Of a DNA stretch of 64,000 nucleotides, positions 17,659 through 25,981 are shown in pieces. Location: assembly GCF_918741295.1 (NCBI RefSeq), contig NZ_CAKKNB010000003.1, positions 746,668 to 810,667 on the forward strand, in the 5' to 3' direction. The position numbers and the translations under genes are program-made. How positions within the stretch are numbered: position 1 is the stretch's first letter; every line of letters begins with the position of its first letter. The notes beneath the pieces are model-generated. The model was not told the DNA's origin. It saw only the letters and a program-made list of their open reading frames with translations, and did no database searches. Source of the stretch: Aquabacterium sp. CECT 9606 (lineage in GTDB: Bacteria > Pseudomonadota > Gammaproteobacteria > Burkholderiales > Burkholderiaceae_C).

Positions 17659-17953
17659 ATTCTGTTTGACGGTGATCTGCGCCCGCGAGATCGAAGAAAA
17701 ACTGCTGGACACCCTGCTGACGAACGTCGAAGGCGAGGTCTTCACCAGCACGCCCACATTCAGCCACGGCACGGCGCATGGGCGCCTGTCCAGCGTCGAG
17801 AAGGTCATGGGCCGAAGCCGGTCCGTGCAGGTGCAAATCATCACCGGCGACGAAGCGCTCAAAGACCTGATCGAACTGCTCAAACAGCGTTTCAAGGGCA
17901 CCGGCCTGCGCTATTGGGCTTCGGCACTTTCCATCGAAGGAGAAGTCGCATGA
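17651..17953 (+). CDS. DUF3240 protein, PII/ferredoxin-like partner of the second pump
   Basis: This is a 100-residue protein matching the DUF3240 pattern: an N-terminal strand (FCLTVICAREIEEKLLDTLL), a central FSHGTAHGRLSSVEKVMGRS loop and a C-terminal GTGLRYWASALSIEGE. DUF3240 proteins have a PII-like fold and occur beside HME-RND pumps. The start overlaps the pump gene by 8 bp, and the end overlaps the outer-membrane factor gene (ATGA at 17950). This placement mirrors the PII-like gene after the first pump. The role is unknown and pump regulation is inferred. Confidence 0.75.
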   Translation: MSKFCLTVICAREIEEKLLDTLLTNVEGEVFTSTPTFSHGTAHGRLSSVEKVMGRSRSVQVQIITGDEALKDLIELLKQRFKGTGLRYWASALSIEGEVA

Positions 17954-19215
17954 TGCGCTGGAAAACCATCGCCACGGGAATGTCCGTCGTTGGCTTGGTG
18001 CTCTGCCCGTTAGCCATGCGCACCGCATGGGCCGGTGAGCGAGCGGCACCAACTGATCTGCCTTCGGCCGAACTCGCCCGTCAGAGCATCGACCAAGACC
18101 CGGCCGTCATCGACGCTCGCCGCGCGCTCAGCGCCGCAGGCCATGGTGCCGCCGCCTTACGCGCCGGGCCGAACGAATGGACGACCAGGCTCTCGGCCCA
18201 GCGCCGCCGGTACGACCAAGGTGGCCATTCCAGCGAGTGGAATGCCGCCCTGGAGCGAACGATCCGGATCGGAGACAAAGCGGCCATTGACGCTCAGACC
18301 GGTGACAGCGACCTCGCGATCAGTCAGGCTCAACTCGATGATGCCCGGCATGAAGCGGCGCGCGCACTGGCCGACCTGTGGATCGATGCGCTGGCGACCA
18401 GCCGCCAGCGAGTGCTTTGGGCAGAACAACTGAGCTTTGCACAGACCAGCGAGCAGGCTGTCGAGAAGCGGCGCAAGGCGGGTGACGCCTCGTCACTCGA
18501 CCTCAATGTCGCCCACGCCGACCTCATTGAGGTACAGCGGCAACTCAGCGCCGCCACCACGGCCGAAGCCAAGGCCAAGGCCAAGCTCTCTGTTCGATTC
18601 CCGGTCCTGAAGTACGAGACAAAGCCTCTGGCCGAACCCACCGCGCTCGACATGGGCCTGCCTCAATGGCGGGAACGCATCCTTGCCGAGAGCCATCCTC
18701 TCAAAATTGCCGAAGGCCTGCTCAAGAAGGCGGAACTGACAGCATCCAGGGCAAAGGCCGACCGCGTTCCCGATCCGACCGTTGGCGTGTACACCGCATC
18801 CGAGGCGTCCCGAACCGAACGCATCATAGGCCTGAGCCTGAGCATCCCGCTGTCGGGCAGCTACCGCAGCGAGCGAATGCAACAGGCCCTGGCAGAGGCT
18901 GAAGCGGCACGAGCCAAGGTGGAAACCCAACGGCGTGAACAGGACGCAGAAGTGGTAGACGCTTATATGGAAGCCACTGGGGGCTTGGAGCGCTGGCGCC
19001 TGGCATCGCAAGGCTTGAGCACCACGTTTGAGAGTGCCCGGCTGATGCAGCGTGCCTACGCCTTGGGTGAGGCCGACCTGCAGACCTTGCTGCTGACCCG
19101 ACGGCAGGCCCTCGATGCGTCAACGGCAGCAGAACAGTCTCGCGTGGAAGCGCTGCGCTGGCACTACCGCCTGCTCATCGATGCGCACCTCCTGTGGGCA
19201 CCGCAGGAGGACTGA
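17950..19215 (+). CDS. TolC-family outer-membrane factor of the second RND system
   Basis: This is a 421-residue protein with a signal peptide (ending about residue 26, TAWAGERA) and long Ala-rich coiled-coil segments (GQHS-type repeats, LAEAEAARAKVETQRREQD). The start overlaps the DUF3240 stop; a second ATG directly follows (17953), and either could be used. Gene order adaptor, pump, DUF3240, outer-membrane factor differs from the first operon (outer-membrane factor first). This is further evidence that the two systems have separate origins. Confidence 0.8.
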   Translation: MMRWKTIATGMSVVGLVLCPLAMRTAWAGERAAPTDLPSAELARQSIDQDPAVIDARRALSAAGHGAAALRAGPNEWTTRLSAQRRRYDQGGHSSEWNAALERTIRIGDKAAIDAQTGDSDLAISQAQLDDARHEAARALADLWIDALATSRQRVLWAEQLSFAQTSEQAVEKRRKAGDASSLDLNVAHADLIEVQRQLSAATTAEAKAKAKLSVRFPVLKYETKPLAEPTALDMGLPQWRERILAESHPLKIAEGLLKKAELTASRAKADRVPDPTVGVYTASEASRTERIIGLSLSIPLSGSYRSERMQQALAEAEAARAKVETQRREQDAEVVDAYMEATGGLERWRLASQGLSTTFESARLMQRAYALGEADLQTLLLTRRQALDASTAAEQSRVEALRWHYRLLIDAHLLWAPQED

Positions 19216-19307
19216 ACTACAGGCCCCCGGCGGCCCACCAGCCTCTGGTTCGGTCACTCAACGCCAGCTTCACCAGCGCATATCACCCCAATTCACGAGG
19301 TCACGTC

Positions 19308-19577
19308 ATGAACTCACAACAGGTTCTCACCATTGGCCAACAAGCCTTCCACGTCTTGCTGACCGTGTCGGCACCAATACTGCTCGTGGTGTTGGTGGTC
19401 GGCATGCTGGTCAGCATCGTGCAGGCGGCCACTCAGATCAATGAATCCACATTGTCGTTCGTGCCAAAAATTCTGGCGGCCGCAGCCGTGCTGGCCATCG
19501 TTGGCCCGTGGATGATCACCATGCTCGTCGAATATCTGCAAAGCGTGTTGACCTCGATTCCAGCCGTGGTGACTTAA
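19308..19577 (+). CDS. fliQ: Orphan FliQ (flagellar type III export gate protein)
   Basis: This is an 89-residue protein, exactly the usual FliQ length. It has two TM helices and the conserved core AATQINESTLSFVPKI followed by a GPWMITMLVEYL second helix, almost as in canonical FliQ. FliQ is normally encoded beside fliP and fliR and works only in the FliPQR gate complex. Here no other flagellar gene is present; neighbours are metal-efflux genes and a decayed merR. The start is set by homology and a GAGG ribosome-binding site; the listed 19194 start adds a non-conserved extension. Confidence 0.85.
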   Translation: MNSQQVLTIGQQAFHVLLTVSAPILLVVLVVGMLVSIVQAATQINESTLSFVPKILAAAAVLAIVGPWMITMLVEYLQSVLTSIPAVVT

Positions 19578-19643
19578 AAAAGCCGATCATTGGCATTCCC
19601 GAGCAATGACAATCACTTGCGACGCCGCATCGGAGCCCGCACA

Positions 19644-20007
19644 CTGCTCCCGCAGCAGACAAATTTCGGGTGTACAGGCTGAGCACGTCGAGCAGCTTCA
19701 CTTCATCAACAAGTGCAGAGCACTGGAGATGAGCAGCGATAAAATTTACCATTATTGGTGCGATCGGACCAAAGTGAGTATGAATGCGACACTGTAAAGA
19801 CAGCCGTAGATCAGCACATCTCCCAGGTCGATGAGCGCATACGGGATCGCAACCACCTCAAGCTGCAATTGGCCACCTTCAGCCAGCGATGTCGAAGCGA
19901 GCATGCCGTCCAGTCGTGCGGCATCTTGCAAGGGCTTGCGGCCATGGAGGCCGAACCAAAAACTGAGCAACACACCCATTTGGGCTGGACACACCAAAGC
20001 GCAAAAC
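19644..20007 (+). pseudogene. Decayed merR (CadR/PbrR-like) regulator remnant
   Basis: Fragments of a MerR metal regulator lie in different frames. They are LLPQQTNF, then QAEHVEQLHFINKCRALEM, then (after a shift near 19770) ECDTVKTAVDQHISQVDERI and SCGILQGLAAMEAEPKTEQH. They line up in order with residues 25-130 of the intact CadR-like protein at 10827, including the region of its metal-binding Cys77, Cys112 and Cys121. The winged-helix N-terminus is missing and at least two frameshifts are needed, so no functional protein is expected. It probably once controlled a neighbouring metal gene. Confidence 0.7.
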
Positions 20008-20628
20008 ATGCAAAACAAAGATCACTGGGAAAAGGTGTATGCCACCAAGGCGCCCGACAGCGTGAGCTGGTTTCAGCCGCATGCCGACATGTCAATGCGG
20101 CTGATCCGCTCAAGTGGCCTGGGCCGTGATGCGGCCATCATCGACGTGGGCGGTGGTGCCTCAACCTTGGTCGATGACCTGCTGAACGACGACTACACCC
20201 ATGTGACCGTGCTCGATTTGTCCGCTGCCGCCTTGGCAGAAAGCCGCCGTCGCGTGGGCGTGCATGGGGCATCCGTGACATGGGTTGAGGCAGACATCAC
20301 CCGCGCAACCTTCGAGCCTCAAAGCATTGACCTCTGGCATGACCGCGCCGTTTTCCATTTCCTCACCACCGCAGAAGACCGAGCGACATACGTCCGACAG
20401 GTTTTGCGCGCACTCAAACCTGGTGGTCATGTGATCATGGCCACTTTTGGCAGCAACGGCCCGACACAATGCAGCGGCCTGCCCGTCATGCGCTACGCAC
20501 CGGATCAACTGCATGCTGAGTTCGGTGAGTCCTTCACCATGCTGGCCCACGAAGAGCAGGTGCATCACACACCCTTTGGCACCGAACAACAGTTCATCTA
20601 CTGCATGTGCCGAAAGCAACCCACATGA
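20008..20628 (+). CDS. Class I SAM-dependent methyltransferase
   Basis: This is a 206-residue protein with the SAM-binding motif I IIDVGGGASTLVDDLL (about residues 43-58), an acidic loop (VLDLSAAALAESRRR), motif IV/V (IDLWHDRAVFHFLTT) and a KPGGHVIMATF strand typical of Rossmann-fold methyltransferases. The N-terminus MQNKDHWEKVYATK is characteristic of a bacterial family of unknown substrate. The ATG at 20008 is chosen over 19831 because upstream sequence belongs to the merR remnant. It overlaps the permease gene by 4 bp (ATGA). The substrate is unknown; metal or metalloid methylation is only a possibility from context. Confidence 0.75.
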   Translation: MQNKDHWEKVYATKAPDSVSWFQPHADMSMRLIRSSGLGRDAAIIDVGGGASTLVDDLLNDDYTHVTVLDLSAAALAESRRRVGVHGASVTWVEADITRATFEPQSIDLWHDRAVFHFLTTAEDRATYVRQVLRALKPGGHVIMATFGSNGPTQCSGLPVMRYAPDQLHAEFGESFTMLAHEEQVHHTPFGTEQQFIYCMCRKQPT

Positions 20629-21686
20629 GTGCCCTGCATCGGGCCGCCTGGCCAGCATTGGGGGCTGCCATCCTGTTCGGGGCCAGCACGCCATTTGCCA
20701 AGCAACTCTTGGGTGCCAATACCGCCACCTCGTCGCCATTTTTGCTGGCTGGACTTCTTTACCTGGGCAGCGGCTTGGGTTTGACATTGGTCCGCCTGCT
20801 GAGAGACAAAGGCTGGACACGGCCCGACCTGCCCAATCAGGAGTGGCCATGGCTCCTGGCTGCCATCGCGTTTGGCGGGGTACTGGGCCCGCTGCTGCTG
20901 ATGGTGGGACTGTCTCACACGGCAGCCTCCACCGCTTCCCTCTTCTTGAACCTGGAGTCGGTCTTGACCGCCGTGTTGGCCTGGCTGGTTTTTCGGGAAA
21001 GCACAGACCGCCGCATTGTGTTGGGCATGGTGATGATCGTGGCGGGGGGAGCGGTGCTGGCCTGGCCGACAGGCGATTCGTCCACCTCCGGCATCGGACC
21101 GATGGCATTGGCGGGTGCGTGCCTGGCCTGGGCCATCGACAACAACCTCACACGCAAAATCTCCGCATCCGACGCACTGTTCATCGCTGGCAGCAAAGGC
21201 ATGGTCGCCGGATGCGTCAACACAGGTCTTGGCTTGGCGCTTGGCGCAACCTGGCCATCCGCGGGTTTGTTGTCATCCGCCATGCTGATTGGATTTTTAG
21301 GCTATGGACTGAGTTTGGTGCTGTTCGTGCTGGCATTGCGTGGCTTGGGTACCGCGCGCACCGGGGCATACTTCTCTACCGCTCCGTTCGTGGGGGCTGC
21401 CATCTCGATCATCGTGTTTGGTGAACCGACCAGCACTCTTTTCTGGTCGGCCACCGTGTTGATGGCCGTCGGCGTCTGGCTGCACCTCACGGAGCATCAT
21501 GCGCATGAACACGAACATGCAGTGCTGACTCATGAGCACAGCCACCGTCACGATGACCACCACCAACACGCGCATGCGTTCGATTGGGACGGCGAAGAAC
21601 CGCACAGTCATGCTCATGAACATGCGAAGTTGGCGCATCGTCACGCGCATTTTCCTGACATCCACCACCGGCACGCTCATTCATGA
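20625..21686 (+). CDS. EamA/DMT-family permease with a histidine-rich C-terminus
   Basis: This is a 353-residue membrane protein with about ten TM helices and two EamA repeats (ILFGASTPFAKQLLG and AGACLAWAIDNNLTRKIS). The last 60 or so residues are a cytoplasmic tail of repeated His-rich motifs such as HHAHEHEHAVLTHEHSHRHD. DMT permeases export diverse solutes. The His tail strongly suggests binding of Ni, Co or Zn and a role in metal export or sensing. It is translationally coupled to the methyltransferase. The substrate is inferred, not shown. Confidence 0.78.
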   Translation: MSALHRAAWPALGAAILFGASTPFAKQLLGANTATSSPFLLAGLLYLGSGLGLTLVRLLRDKGWTRPDLPNQEWPWLLAAIAFGGVLGPLLLMVGLSHTAASTASLFLNLESVLTAVLAWLVFRESTDRRIVLGMVMIVAGGAVLAWPTGDSSTSGIGPMALAGACLAWAIDNNLTRKISASDALFIAGSKGMVAGCVNTGLGLALGATWPSAGLLSSAMLIGFLGYGLSLVLFVLALRGLGTARTGAYFSTAPFVGAAISIIVFGEPTSTLFWSATVLMAVGVWLHLTEHHAHEHEHAVLTHEHSHRHDDHHQHAHAFDWDGEEPHSHAHEHAKLAHRHAHFPDIHHRHAHS

Positions 21687-21733
21687 GCCTGTGTGCGTTA
21701 AACCCTGCTGCACCGTTGAACCGATCAATCGGT

Positions 21734-22963
21734 CTACGGCACCGATCGCTCCGGCAGACCGGGCATGGCCTCGCTGCTCAACCACAGCCATGATGACAGG
21801 CCGGACTTCCGCGCCGCACGCTCCTTCTCTACTCGATCCTTGGGTGGCATGAAATCACTGAGGACGTACAAAGGCACGGGGACCGGCCCCACGTCCAACA
21901 GCAAGGCATTGGGAAACGGGCCTGCGCTCTTGGCGTCGTAGCGCAGAGGTTTGACAAAGCGGCGCTGTTGCGCCACCAAGGCATGCACCAGAGGCAGTTC
22001 GTGGACACCCTCAATCGGGATCCAGTGCTCGCTGGTCAACATCAAACTGGCGGCATCAATCTCATAGGTGTGCTCCCGTCGCGCACGAATCAGCGCGGCC
22101 AAGACCAGACGCACGGTGTAGCCGTTGTCCGCATCACGTGCCTCGAACATGGGGGCGAACACGCGCTCAATCCGCTCCCAGGTTTTCGTGGCCACCAACA
22201 AAGGTGCATCGGGCATGTGCTTGATCCACAAGCGCCGACCGAGCGCGGTCGCCTCGCTGGTCTTGAATTCACCAATGACCACGGCCAACGGGCTTTGGCC
22301 TTCATGGGGCCGCAACACGGCCAGCTTGTCCCTGCGACGCTGCGCTGCCTGTGCCTTGGTGGCTTCGTTGAAGGCTTCGGGCACATAGAGGCGCTCGCTC
22401 AGCGCCACCCCTTTGACCATGACATCCTCGGCAGCGCCAAGCAGGTACTTGTGCAGCACGCCCTGGTTGCGTTTGCCTTCCATCGCAGGGCTCCATCGGT
22501 TGAAGCCCGCCCGTTCGAACAAGAAGTGCATCAAGGCACGCAAGCTCATCCGCCGCTTGGGCGCCTCTACCTCCGCCGCTTCTTGGGGTTCACCTCGGGG
22601 CACGCTGGGCCCCACGGTCCTTGTCCATGGAAAGTCCACGCGCAACTGGATCTGGCCCGGCACCAGTTCCAGCACCGCTTCGCCTACCAGTTCGCCCAGG
22701 CCCGACTGCTGTGGCTCTGGCTCGAACGAAGGGCAGGACGGATGGTGATTGCTGCCGGTGCCGGGCATGCGCTTGACCACGAACTGCCGGTGCCGTGCCA
22801 CATACATCTCGACACCCCCAGGCACGCACAGGCAGCGTGGACGTTCGGGGGTGTCGTACACCTCTGTTAAATGCGTCTGGAGCGTCGGCGCACTGTCATT
22901 GACCACGCGTCCTTTGATCGAAAACCGTTGCGGGGTGGCCTCCGACCCGGGTGATGCTGCCAT
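21734..22963 (-). CDS. DUF1173-family protein
   Basis: This is a 409-residue protein resembling the DUF1173 family, found on ICEs and plasmids of proteobacteria. Features include KRRMSLRALMHFLFERAGFNRWSP (about 135-160), KYLLGAAEDVMVKG, and a C-terminal VALVQ-type segment ending in PVPLYVLSDFMPP. No catalytic motif is recognisable. The start at 22963 is preferred because the longer ORF from 23083 runs into the upstream recombinase-like gene. It is the second gene of a minus-strand pair, 4 bp after that gene. Its biochemical role is unknown. Confidence 0.7.
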   Translation of the reverse strand: MAASPGSEATPQRFSIKGRVVNDSAPTLQTHLTEVYDTPERPRCLCVPGGVEMYVARHRQFVVKRMPGTGSNHHPSCPSFEPEPQQSGLGELVGEAVLELVPGQIQLRVDFPWTRTVGPSVPRGEPQEAAEVEAPKRRMSLRALMHFLFERAGFNRWSPAMEGKRNQGVLHKYLLGAAEDVMVKGVALSERLYVPEAFNEATKAQAAQRRRDKLAVLRPHEGQSPLAVVIGEFKTSEATALGRRLWIKHMPDAPLLVATKTWERIERVFAPMFEARDADNGYTVRLVLAALIRARREHTYEIDAASLMLTSEHWIPIEGVHELPLVHALVAQQRRFVKPLRYDAKSAGPFPNALLLDVGPVPVPLYVLSDFMPPKDRVEKERAARKSGLSSWLWLSSEAMPGLPERSVP

Positions 22964-22967
22964 GATG

Positions 22968-23909
22968 TCAGACCAGATCACTGAGTAGCTGCTCTGCTGT
23001 AGGCTTGGGGCGGGCCAGCAACTCGCGCACGGCACTGCGCTCGCTGATACCCAGAATGAGCCCCACAGCATCCTCATCAGCACCGCGCTCGTAAAGGCGT
23101 GCGACTACCGACCTCCGAACGGCAAGCGCTGTCACGCCCCGTAGATCGCCATATCGAAACAGCTTCCTGTAAGTCTCGAGAATCGGCCGACACAGGAAGC
23201 GACGCTGGTCAGCATTTCCGTAGCGTGTGATCTTGAATCCGTCGCCAGTGACAGACATGAATAGTCGGCTTGCCGGGTCCAGACCGCGATAGGCCTTCGC
23301 ATCGCCGATGCCAAACCTGTCTTTCAGGCGTTCGTCCAGATAGAAACCCAAGGCTTCATCCAGCCGTGTGCTGACAAAATAAAGGGGTCTCGCCTTCCCC
23401 GTGATGGCTACCTCTGCACGCATCTCAGAGGCACGACGCACACTTCCATCCGGATTCAGGTAGTCCCGAACCTCCAGCCTGGCGATTTCCAGGGGACGGG
23501 CGCCGGTGGCAAAAATCAGGTAGAACAGGGCAAGGTCATGCCACGGTCGCCCACTTCGTGCCTTGATGCGCCTACCAGCCAGAGCGATTTCTTCGAGCGA
23601 TACGATGCGAAGAACCTGCGACCCGGCAATGCGCCTGGGATCGAAGTGGGCTAGCGCCAGCATGATGGCATCACGATGTAAACGCAGTCGCCGCACGAAT
23701 GCCGCGCCGTCTTCATTCAAGCCATCAATGTCCGCAACTTGACTTAGCTTCACTGCAATCGCTTTGATCCGTCGTTCGACTGCCGTCCGGGAGATCGAGA
23801 AGCGTTCGGCAACGGCTTCGTAGGTTTCGCCGTTGACCACTGCTTTGAACATTTGAATCGACTGTGAAACGGTGTCTCTATCCGCCTCTGAATTTTCTTC
23901 GCATGACAT
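22968..23909 (-). CDS. Tyrosine-recombinase-like protein with N-terminal HTH and degenerate active site
   Basis: This is a 313-residue protein. An N-terminal helix-turn-helix (NGETYEAVAERFSISRTAVERRI, about 27-49) precedes an integrase-like domain with the Arg-I box ATGARPLEIARLEV. The C-terminal box reads TALAVRRSVVARLYERG, then LGISERSAVRELL. A standard enzyme has HxLR, then LGH with a downstream nucleophilic Tyr. Here the His positions and the final Tyr are not in place, so strand-exchange activity is doubtful. It may act as a DNA-binding regulator. It is in an operon with DUF1173. Confidence 0.6.
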   Translation of the reverse strand: MSCEENSEADRDTVSQSIQMFKAVVNGETYEAVAERFSISRTAVERRIKAIAVKLSQVADIDGLNEDGAAFVRRLRLHRDAIMLALAHFDPRRIAGSQVLRIVSLEEIALAGRRIKARSGRPWHDLALFYLIFATGARPLEIARLEVRDYLNPDGSVRRASEMRAEVAITGKARPLYFVSTRLDEALGFYLDERLKDRFGIGDAKAYRGLDPASRLFMSVTGDGFKITRYGNADQRRFLCRPILETYRKLFRYGDLRGVTALAVRRSVVARLYERGADEDAVGLILGISERSAVRELLARPKPTAEQLLSDLV

Positions 23910-24111
23910 GGCACTCTTCCACTTTGCCTGTCCCCGTCCATTGCTCTTATCGTTGATTTCATGCTCTGCCGCTCCCCATTTTTACCCCCAAGCGCCGCCC
24001 CCAAAACGGGGCTTTCCGCATAGGATGAATGGGTGCAGCGACTACCCAACATCACAGCATGACGGACGCCTCGCATCCTTTGAAGCACTCATTTGAGGGG
24101 GCAGCAGTGCG

Positions 24112-24360
24112 TCAACTGCTGCCCTGTTGGTCGATCCACAGTTTGATGTCCTCCACCCGCCAAACTGTCACACGATCAGATAATTTCAGCGGCTTTGGAA
24201 AAGTCCCTTCTTTTACGCGCCGCCACAGCGTCGATTTAGAGAAGGGGACCAGTTTCAGTACTTGAACTTGCCTATGAAACCCGGTTGTTGGCATGTCCAG
24301 AGAATTGGGAAAGGGAATAGCGGTCACAGCCAGCTTGGCGGTGTGATTGACTTGTCGCAT
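24112..24360 (-). CDS. alpA: AlpA-family excisionase-like regulator
   Basis: This is an 82-residue protein with the AlpA winged-HTH pattern: LVPFSKSTLWRRVKEGTFP followed by KPLKLSDRVTVWRVEDIKLWID. AlpA proteins regulate integrase genes or act as excisionases on prophages and ICEs. A shorter start at MPTTGFHR would still contain the whole domain. It lies between the recombinase-like gene and the AcaB-like gene. A direct role in excision of this element is inferred. Confidence 0.8.
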   Translation of the reverse strand: MRQVNHTAKLAVTAIPFPNSLDMPTTGFHRQVQVLKLVPFSKSTLWRRVKEGTFPKPLKLSDRVTVWRVEDIKLWIDQQGSS

Positions 24361-24763
24361 GATCTCGCCTTGTCTCGGTGTTCGCCGAAAAAGGACATGA
24401 CCTGCTCTGTAACGGTCGCGCTAGGTCAGGTTTGCGCCAGCCGCGAGGAACGCTTGACTCCGTCTTGCACGGCCGACGTTCCGGGCGAACCGTGTTTGAA
24501 TGTTCATCTAGAAAAACAAGGCGTTCGTCACTGGACGCCAAACATCCTCATTGGCAGGTAACGACTGCGACGCCGCCACAAGCTGGCGGATTTCCCCGTT
24601 CAAAGTTGGCGTTTCAGCGCTCAGGGCACGGGACTGTTGACACCATATTGGAGCGCATGGTGAGCAGCAAGGATGTCAGGAAAAGTTCCACGTCAAACGA
24701 CGGCAATGTCGGTCCGTTGTGCGTGGCGTCTGCTGTGCCATTCCCTCATCTCGTGCGCACCGA
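24361..24763. other. Intergenic stretch without a supported gene
   Basis: About 400 bp between alpA and the AcaB-like gene. Listed ORFs on the plus strand read antisense through neighbouring genes and lack family features or convincing ribosome-binding sites. No clear repeat was seen. Confidence 0.4.
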
Positions 24764-25501
24764 TCATTCCTCATCGGCAGGCTCGACGGACACAAGCTGA
24801 ATCTCGGGTATCGCCAGTTCACCAATGTCCTGCTCCAAGTGGCGGTCACTCAGTGCCACATCGTCTGCCTGCTTGCCGCCGTCTGTGTTGCCCGCCCCAG
24901 GACCACGCCCCTCCAAGACGTTCATGCGACGCCGCAAGCCACTTGCCAAATTGCGCGCGCCATTGGCCACGTCTCGCACCTGGCGCTTGAGGGCCGCGCG
25001 CTCAACGTCCACCGCCTGGGCCGTGATGACCTCGTGAATCTCCAATGTCTGCAGCAGCGGCATCAGTTGGTCCAACTTGCCCAGCACCTCCAGGTAGCGG
25101 CGGCCAAAGGACGACAGCACGCCCACTTCGACCGCCAAGGGCACGGTGTCGTAAGTGGCCACGCTGGTGATGCCATGCGCCTTGAACAGCGCCTCAGCCG
25201 CGTCGATGGCGTCATTGAGCTTGTCGTTGACGGCGTCCAACTGCCCCCGGATGGTGGCCTCGACCTTGGCGATGTCATCGTGGTCCAGCCGTGTGCGCGC
25301 GATCACCGAGATGAAATGGGTGTTGAGCTGCAGCGTGTTGAACAGACGAACGAAGAAGCGCTTGCCCTCCGCGCTGGTGAAGCGTGTGGGCATCTTCACA
25401 CTGGCCGCCTCGATGCGGCGGAAATCGGCCTTGGTTTCCTTGGCCAGGATGCGGGCGTTGACGCCGCCTTGGTCCATCTTGACGATCTGTGTGTCGGGCA
25501 T
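24764..25501 (-). CDS. AcaB/DUF1845-like ICE regulatory protein
   Basis: This is a 245-residue protein. Its middle matches the DUF1845/AcaB pattern: ISVIARTRLDHDDIAKVEATI, then a run of LNDAIDAAE, then PLAVEVGVLSSFGRRYLEVLGKLDQL followed by an Arg-rich helix (AALKRQVRDVANGARNLASG). AcaB of IncC plasmids activates acaDC, the FlhDC-type master activator. This window has an FlhDC-like pair about 6 kb away, which supports the assignment. The acidic C-terminal tail is variable. It is divergent from the operon beginning at 25982. Confidence 0.55.
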   Translation of the reverse strand: MPDTQIVKMDQGGVNARILAKETKADFRRIEAASVKMPTRFTSAEGKRFFVRLFNTLQLNTHFISVIARTRLDHDDIAKVEATIRGQLDAVNDKLNDAIDAAEALFKAHGITSVATYDTVPLAVEVGVLSSFGRRYLEVLGKLDQLMPLLQTLEIHEVITAQAVDVERAALKRQVRDVANGARNLASGLRRRMNVLEGRGPGAGNTDGGKQADDVALSDRHLEQDIGELAIPEIQLVSVEPADEE

Positions 25502-25818
25502 GTCGCGCTCCCCTGGATGGCTGGGTCACCACCATCTTGCAAACCGCGCCATGGCATCACCACCGGGAATGACCAGCATTTTTGGCCCCTTTCGACGCCA
25601 GCCCCTGTTTTGCCGCCGATGCCTCTTGACCACGCCTGGCACTGGAACTACCTTGGCCACATGCAGCAGCTGGCCCTGCATTCAAACCAGGCAAGCCCAG
25701 GAGTTGATGAGATCCCAGACGGCGAAAACCGTCTTGATGCCGTCGAAGCGGCTTCCGAGGTGAGGGCACGGCGCGGTCAAGAAAACCTCTTTGCGCCCTC
25801 CCCCCGAAAGCTTTCTTC

Positions 25819-25909
25819 GATCGGTTGCTGGCACACCGATCCCGGACGGTTAAACCGTCCGCTCAAGCCAGCCCTGGAGTCATCTCATCACCGTCGGTTC
25901 ACCACCGAC
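25819..25909. repeat. Three consecutive inverted repeats in a divergent intergenic region
   Basis: In 91 bp there are three inverted repeats. They are GATCGGT (25819-25825) with ACCGATC (25835-25841), the near-contiguous palindrome CGGACGGTT-A-AACCGTCCG (25843-25861), and GTCGGT (25893-25898) with ACCGAC (25904-25909). They lie in the roughly 480-bp gap between the AcaB-like gene and the 25982 gene, which otherwise holds no gene. They could be operators, transcript hairpins or part of an origin. Confidence 0.6.
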
Positions 25910-25981
25910 CGTTCATCACCCAGTGGGGGCCTCGCCCTCCTCTGTGGTGCACCGCGCCTCCACCATCCATTGGAGACCACG

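Noticed and set aside
21968-22870. 300-residue plus-strand ORF
   Set aside because: Antisense shadow of the DUF1173 gene, with atypical composition and no ribosome-binding site.
23997-24012. GCCCC/GGGGC hairpin near the recombinase-like gene start
   Set aside because: Only a 5-bp stem with a short T-run, too weak to call a terminator.
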